Made by a program: the position numbers and the translations under genes. Positions 59,366 to 64,000 of a stretch of DNA of 64,000 bases are shown piece after piece. The notes under the pieces are model-generated. The model had not been told where the DNA came from, searched no databases, and saw only the letters and a program-made list of their open reading frames with translations. How positions within the stretch are numbered: position 1 is the first letter of the stretch; each line of letters starts with the position of its first letter. Where the stretch lies: contig FN649729.1 of NCBI GenBank assembly GCA_000310025.1, forward strand, positions 2,756,521-2,820,520, given 5' to 3'. The stretch comes from Ectocarpus siliculosus (Eukaryota > Sar > Phaeophyceae > Ectocarpales > Ectocarpaceae).

Positions 59366-62300
59366 ATGGAGGCGAAAGTTGGCGACACTTTCGATAAGAA
59401 GACGTACGATGTAACAGGTAAATTTTGGTGTACGGCGGCGTGACAACAGCAGCACCGTTAGACTATTGCGTTCATGCACATCTACTCTACGTATCTCGTT
59501 CGTTCGCGTCAAGTGTATGTTTTCGGTGTGTGTGTGTGTGTGTGTGTATGTGTGCCATCTATTCTGGCGCTATAGTTTACACGCGTTGCGTTGTATATAA
59601 TATCTGGCTCACGTATGTATCAGCTGGGGTCCCACAGGAGGGAAGGTCAGACAGACACGACGTTTTCTATTCATGAATTGTTTTGTTTTGTGCCCCCACC
59701 AGTGCCTTGCAACAGTTTTTATCGTGAGGAGGGTTCAGCCATCCCCTTCCCTCGGCGACCGTGAAGCTGCTAAAGTGTGAAACTCACGACCTGCTAGATA
59801 TAGTTAGAAATACATCGCTTTCCAAGATCTACAGGTTTCTGGAAATACATTCTGCGGGAAACGAAACCCTCCGCAGAGAGAATCGTGCACCTGCCGCTAG
59901 GGGGAGTGAAATGTTTAATGAGCGTTGGCGTCCCGTATCTGCGCCGGGGTAATGACTGACTACTGTGGTAGGGAGGTGCCGAGAGGATCGATACTTGTTT
60001 CTACATGCTATGTATCCGAGCAAAGCGTATGGTAGAGAAGAAGTGAAGGAAGAAAAGTGGTCGTATTTTTTTTTTTCACTTTTCTTACTTCCTGCCGTTT
60101 TGGCGTGGACTTGTGTGCTTTGGATGAGACGATTCGGCGGCGCAAATCACCCAGACAACAGCCACAGCAACCACAGCCAGGGGGCCGCCTTTGAAAATAT
60201 TATCTCTACAGGACCGGGTCAGGGCAGGAACAATGAATGTCGTCTGATGTCTCCCCCATGCTGACCCCTATGCTCGTAATCAACGGTCCGATGCACTACG
60301 GCAGAAGGAAGCACGAATGAATGCGTGCCTCCTCCTTACCCACCCCCCGCCAGTGTCTGCCGGAAGCCGCTTCTAGTCATACTGCGACCACAACGAACGG
60401 CAACCAACCCCTACCCCCCCCCAAAAAAAAAGGTGTTCCTCGTTGCTGCTGCTGCTTGTGCTTGGACTAATTGCGACCATCGCCCCCCGTCACCACCACC
60501 TTTGGCAGACACGTACTGCCAGTGCTGCCTCATCATCACCTGCCCACTCACGTGGGCCGCGATATGCCCCGGGGTGCTCGGCAAGAAGATTCTCGTGCTG
60601 GAAGAGGAGGAGGCCATCCTGACCCAGGACTGCTGCATCTACCACTCCGTGGCCCACAGGTACGTACGTACATGCATAGAACGGGCCTGGAGATAAAAAA
60701 CCCCGTCCAACTCGGGGCTAGGCTCAGTTACTTGTTCTGTCGCCACTGCTGTCGAGCACAGGTCGTTGTGTAGAGTAGTGTAGGATCCACCGCTGAGGTC
60801 TGTCTGTCAGACCCTATTTTCTTACACTCCATTTCTTAGTGAAAATTTGAGCCTCTGTTTGTCAGCGAAATGTTTTCTTTTAGGTCCTGGCCCGTTTCTG
60901 TACAGTACTCGCAAGGCGGTGCCCCCCCCCCCGAAAAACCGCTTGCCACCGCACTCTTGTACGTTCGCTCTTTTTACACCACCGCGCTCAGCCGACAATC
61001 ATGGTATATGCAGCAAGAGCCAAAAGCCTCCTTGCGTTTTTTATCGACTGAGCGAATCAAGCAGCAGTGGTCCCACCTACTGATGGGGATTTTGGCCGTT
61101 GCCTGTTTCACCGGGTACCATTATATCAGAGTAGTGCGACACGCCGAGTATTGAATATTCCATCCGTCACCCGATTCCATCGGCCTTCCGTCACTTATTC
61201 TCTACCATACGCTTCGCTCGGGTACACACCATGAAGAAACAAGTACCGAGCCTCTCGGCACCTCTAAGGAGGCCGGCCTTGCTTCTGCGGCCTTCACACA
61301 CAAGGACCACAATTACTATTCCAGCAAGCATACGGAAAACCGCACGCGACCCCGGGCCTCCCGCCCCCCTTTCATGGTAGAGTATAACAGTGGGCCCTCA
61401 ATGATGCCGGCATGTGCCCGGCGAATCCACCACGCCCTATTGAAAGTACGGAAAATGCCTTGGCGATTCCGTCTGTGCCAGCCGAGCAAACCTGCACTCC
61501 ACGGGACACCAGCACTCTTGTGGGACACCAGCACTCTTATGGGACACCAGCACTCTTGTGGGACACCAGCACTCTTACGGGACACCAGCACTCTTATGGG
61601 ACACCAGCACTCTTGTGGGACACCAGCACTCATATGGGACACCAGCACTCTTGTGGGACACTGGCGCTATTCAGAGTACGGGAAATGCCTTGGTGATTCA
61701 GCCTGTGCCCAGCAAGTTCCGGCGTTGTTTAGGGCCCACTACTACCGCTCTCTTTTTTTTATGTTTCTCCAGTTTTTTTTGCATGACTAGCGGAAAAAAA
61801 CGCGCACGTACCCGTGGTCTCATTCATCCTCCTTTTTTTGTGGTTACCGACCGCATTTTTCTTTCCTCCTCTCCTTCCTTTTTTTTTTTTACACGACCAA
61901 CCAATAAATATTAATGCTTGTTCCTCCCGCGCCTGCCCGCAGGCCGTACGGAGAGCTCGGGAGCGTGGAGAGGGAGAACGTTTGCTGCTTCGTCGGTTTC
62001 ACCTCTAACCTGTCCCCGACCAAGTCTGAGGGCGGCGGCCAGGCCGCGATCATCCCGGGCAACTGCTGCGAGACCGCTCTCGTCAACGAGATTGTGGAGG
62101 AGCTCAAGAAGAGGTATACAGCAGCAGTGATAGCTTGCTTTTCCTAAACAAAAAAAATAAAAAAAACTCCAAGAATAAGCCTCAAGAAATAGTCACAGGA
62201 GGGGCTTGTACCCGGTACATCATATGCATGCTCCTGGCGTCATTCGGCCATGTCATCATGCGAGCTTCTCCTCTCCGGACGCGTTTTTTGTGGTTCTCTG

Positions 62301-63054
62301 GTTGGGTTTCTTGCACCATCTACCCTTCCACGCGCCCCCCGCTCAACAGCAAGCAAAATGCGGGGTTTGGGTTTGGGTTCATACACGCATGGACGCAGGT
62401 GTGCCGCGATGGCGTGTTGGTGCTTAGCTTTGGGTTTTCGGCTACATGTAGGCGGAGAACAGGGTATATATATTTTTGCGCTGCTTCTCATTTTTGCCAC
62501 TGGCACGGTTGACTTGCTTCGCCCTAACAAGGTTGCCATTTTTGACGATGATATTGTTCCTCTCTGCTTTACCCCCGCTCTAGCGGCTTCTTTTGCGTCT
62601 GTTTCGGCTGCCAGCGTGAGCTAAGCTCTGGTGGTATCTACCACCCGGACCGACTGACCAATGAAAAGGACTCCAGTCCTTGCTCTTGTGCCCCCGCGCG
62701 CGATAGGATAGATAGGCTAGAGACGACCTTTTTAGCGACCTTTGGCAAAGTAGGAAGTAAAGATTGGCCATCATGGGTGATCGGCCCTGTGGGAACAATG
62801 CTACGTCCTTGTGGTCAATGGTCTAACCGCTAGGGCATGCAAAACATGAGAGTACTCGCCCCACCCCCACCCCCACCCCCACCCCCTCTTGGGTGCGACC
62901 GGCGGATAGGATGAAGCACCGCGGCGACACCGGGCAGATAAAGAGGGCCGAGGAGAACCTGAAGGAGATCAGGCACCTGCACGCCAAAATCGACGCGGTC
63001 ATGGAGCACCTAAACATCCCTGCCGTCCAGGCCCCCATGGAGATGAACCGTTAA
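59366..63054 (+). CDS. Small CC-pair-rich protein of unknown function
   Basis: Four exons with matching phases: 59,366-59,417, 60,509-60,659, 61,943-62,113 and 62,910-63,054, giving 172 residues. The first ATG is in exon 1 (MEAKVGDTFDKKTYDVT) after a CAG triplet run. The core has repeated Cys pairs and single Cys (YCQCCLIITCPLTWAAICPG, QDCCIYHSV, ENVCCFVG, PGNCCETA), which could bind zinc, be palmitoylated or form disulphides. There is no signal peptide. The last exon is a charged helix (TGQIKRAEENLKEIRHLHAK) likely to form a coiled coil. The LIITCPLTWAAICPGVLG segment is fairly hydrophobic and might touch membranes. I do not recognise the family. The clean splice phases make the gene itself likely. 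Confidence 0.8.
61502..61671 (+). repeat. 19-bp tandem repeat in an intron
   Basis: About nine units of GGGACACCAGCACTCTTGT, differing mainly at one or two positions, lie in the second intron of gene F. The array is flanked by two related 40-bp blocks (AAATGCCTTGGCGATTC and AAATGCCTTGGTGATTC), as if it grew inside a duplicated segment. Confidence 0.95.
62861..62886. repeat. (CCCCA)n run near a splice acceptor
   Basis: Five or so CCCCCA units lie 20-50 bp before the acceptor of the last exon of gene F and may serve as its pyrimidine-rich tract. Confidence 0.85.
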
Positions 63055-63097
63055 GGCTGGAATAGAGCGGACGGCGAGAGGCGCCCGCGGCCGCGGG

Positions 63098-63215
63098 CGG
63101 GGGGGATTGTTCTCGTGTAAATGCATGCCGTATGGACCATTGACCTCGCACCCCTACGATACCGGGACGGGGCGATATGCTGCCGGGTTTTCGCTGGCCG
63201 GGGAGGGGTATTTTC
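63098..63215 (+). repeat. R2 fragment downstream of gene F
   Basis: GGGGGGG, then GCATGCCGTA, GACCATTGACCTCGCA, CCCTACGATACCGGGACG and GCCGGGTTTTCGC match the start of R2 at lower identity. Like the full copies it begins at a G-run. It starts about 45 bp after the stop codon, so it is likely within the 3' UTR. Confidence 0.6.
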
Positions 63216-64000
63216 TTGTTGCCCGTGCATGCCGTCATGACGCACCACACCTTCCGTAACATTTGATGATGTTGTACTACTTCTTGTTCTTATTTGCGGT
63301 GCCTTTCGAGAGATAGATGCCGACCTTGTGCTGTACTGCTGTCGTGTGTGTATGTCATCGTTCCCTGGAGGCATGCCAAGCTCGTGTCGCACCGTGTGTG
63401 GCGTGATGCAAGAGACTGCTGTACCGGATAGGGCGGGGGGGTACGCGGCAAGATGATTCCAAATTTGGCAGAGAGCTAGGAATGGAGCGTGTTGTCCAAG
63501 ATGGTCATGTGGCGGTTGTTGTTGTTGCCCGTACTGCTACTGTGTTGTTCGCTGGCCATGACACCAATCTTGAATGATCGGCCGGGGTTTGCAGGATTTT
63601 TTATGACGCTCACGCCTGTCCTGCACCAGGCAAACGGAGCGACAAGAGCGCAGCCAGTCGTGTCGTAGGCATAGGCAGAGGGAGTCGCAAGGAAGCAGAA
63701 CACGCGTGGTGCGTGTTGTGATTGGATGTTTTTCGTCCCTGTTCTTTTCTGGCGCCAGTTTTTTCGCCTTTTCTTGGCGTTTTGTTTTTTTACGCGCCGT
63801 CGGAGTAGTAACTCGGGGGACCGACGTGAGCGGGAAATAAGTGCCACCTACTACTGTGTCTCTTCGTTAGCCTCGCTGCTTTTTCACAGGGGGCGGCGGG
63901 GGCTGACCTTGGTTTATTGTGCGAACAGCATATTTGCTTAGCTTTCCCTGGAAGGCTTGATTTTTGCCTTACTGTGGGTAAAAGAGGGAGAAAGGAGGAA

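Overview
The window looks like nuclear DNA of a multicellular brown alga (Phaeophyceae, Ectocarpus-like). This is an inference. It rests on long, GC-rich, intron-dense genes with GT-AG introns of about 80 to over 1,500 bp, intergenic DNA packed with small repeats, and a secreted VWA plus root-cap-like protein of a kind I associate with brown algae. There are two 100-base assembly gaps (11,022-11,121 and 49,683-49,782). I see no bacterial operons, rRNA genes, free-standing tRNA genes or CRISPR arrays.

Five host genes can be supported by splice sites whose reading phases fit, and a sixth in part. (A) A minus-strand gene at 1,152-5,874 begins with a clear signal peptide; several exons are convincing, but the model is incomplete and the function unknown. 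(B) A complete eight-exon minus-strand gene at 24,109-29,662 encodes a 629-residue secreted protein with a VWA domain and a plant root-cap/LEA-like module. (C) A complete five-exon minus-strand gene at 39,122-43,131 encodes a 333-residue class I methyltransferase like the eEF1A-lysine methyltransferase (METTL13/EEF1AKMT4) group, with a long acidic insertion. (D) The last two exons of an unknown acidic protein lie at 45,145-45,531, minus. (E) A plus-strand ankyrin-repeat gene runs from 46,375 to 55,417 across the second gap. Phase matches link its ankyrin exons, in blocks on each side of the gap, to a coiled-coil, Gln/Ala/Pro-rich C-terminal half. (F) A complete four-exon plus-strand gene at 59,366-63,054 encodes a 172-residue protein rich in CC pairs.

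The gene-poor stretches (6-24 kb and 30-38 kb) are a nested landscape of small mobile elements. The most distinctive is a family of about 0.4-0.5 kb elements with terminal inverted repeats, arms made of CCCATGGG palindromes, and internal CCTAGAACT and CCCTAA repeats. Five copies are recognisable, and one carries a perfect 8-bp target duplication. Two copies sit independently in two copies of an older unclassified repeat. A third is split by a young 3.3-kb LTR element (19,809-23,131) with matching 5-bp target duplications. There is also a tRNA-derived SINE family with A and B boxes and poly-A tail, a 721-bp foldback element flanked by TTAA at 34,850-35,570, a CCATGGA palindrome array at 36.3-37.4 kb, a 470-bp repeat family that abuts G-runs, and several minisatellites. 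Sequence left of the first gap is a homopolymer-corrupted duplicate of sequence right of it, so it is probably an assembly artefact.

The genes show no obvious shared pathway. Genes A and B are secretory, C is a cytosolic modifier of proteins, and D to F have no assigned role.
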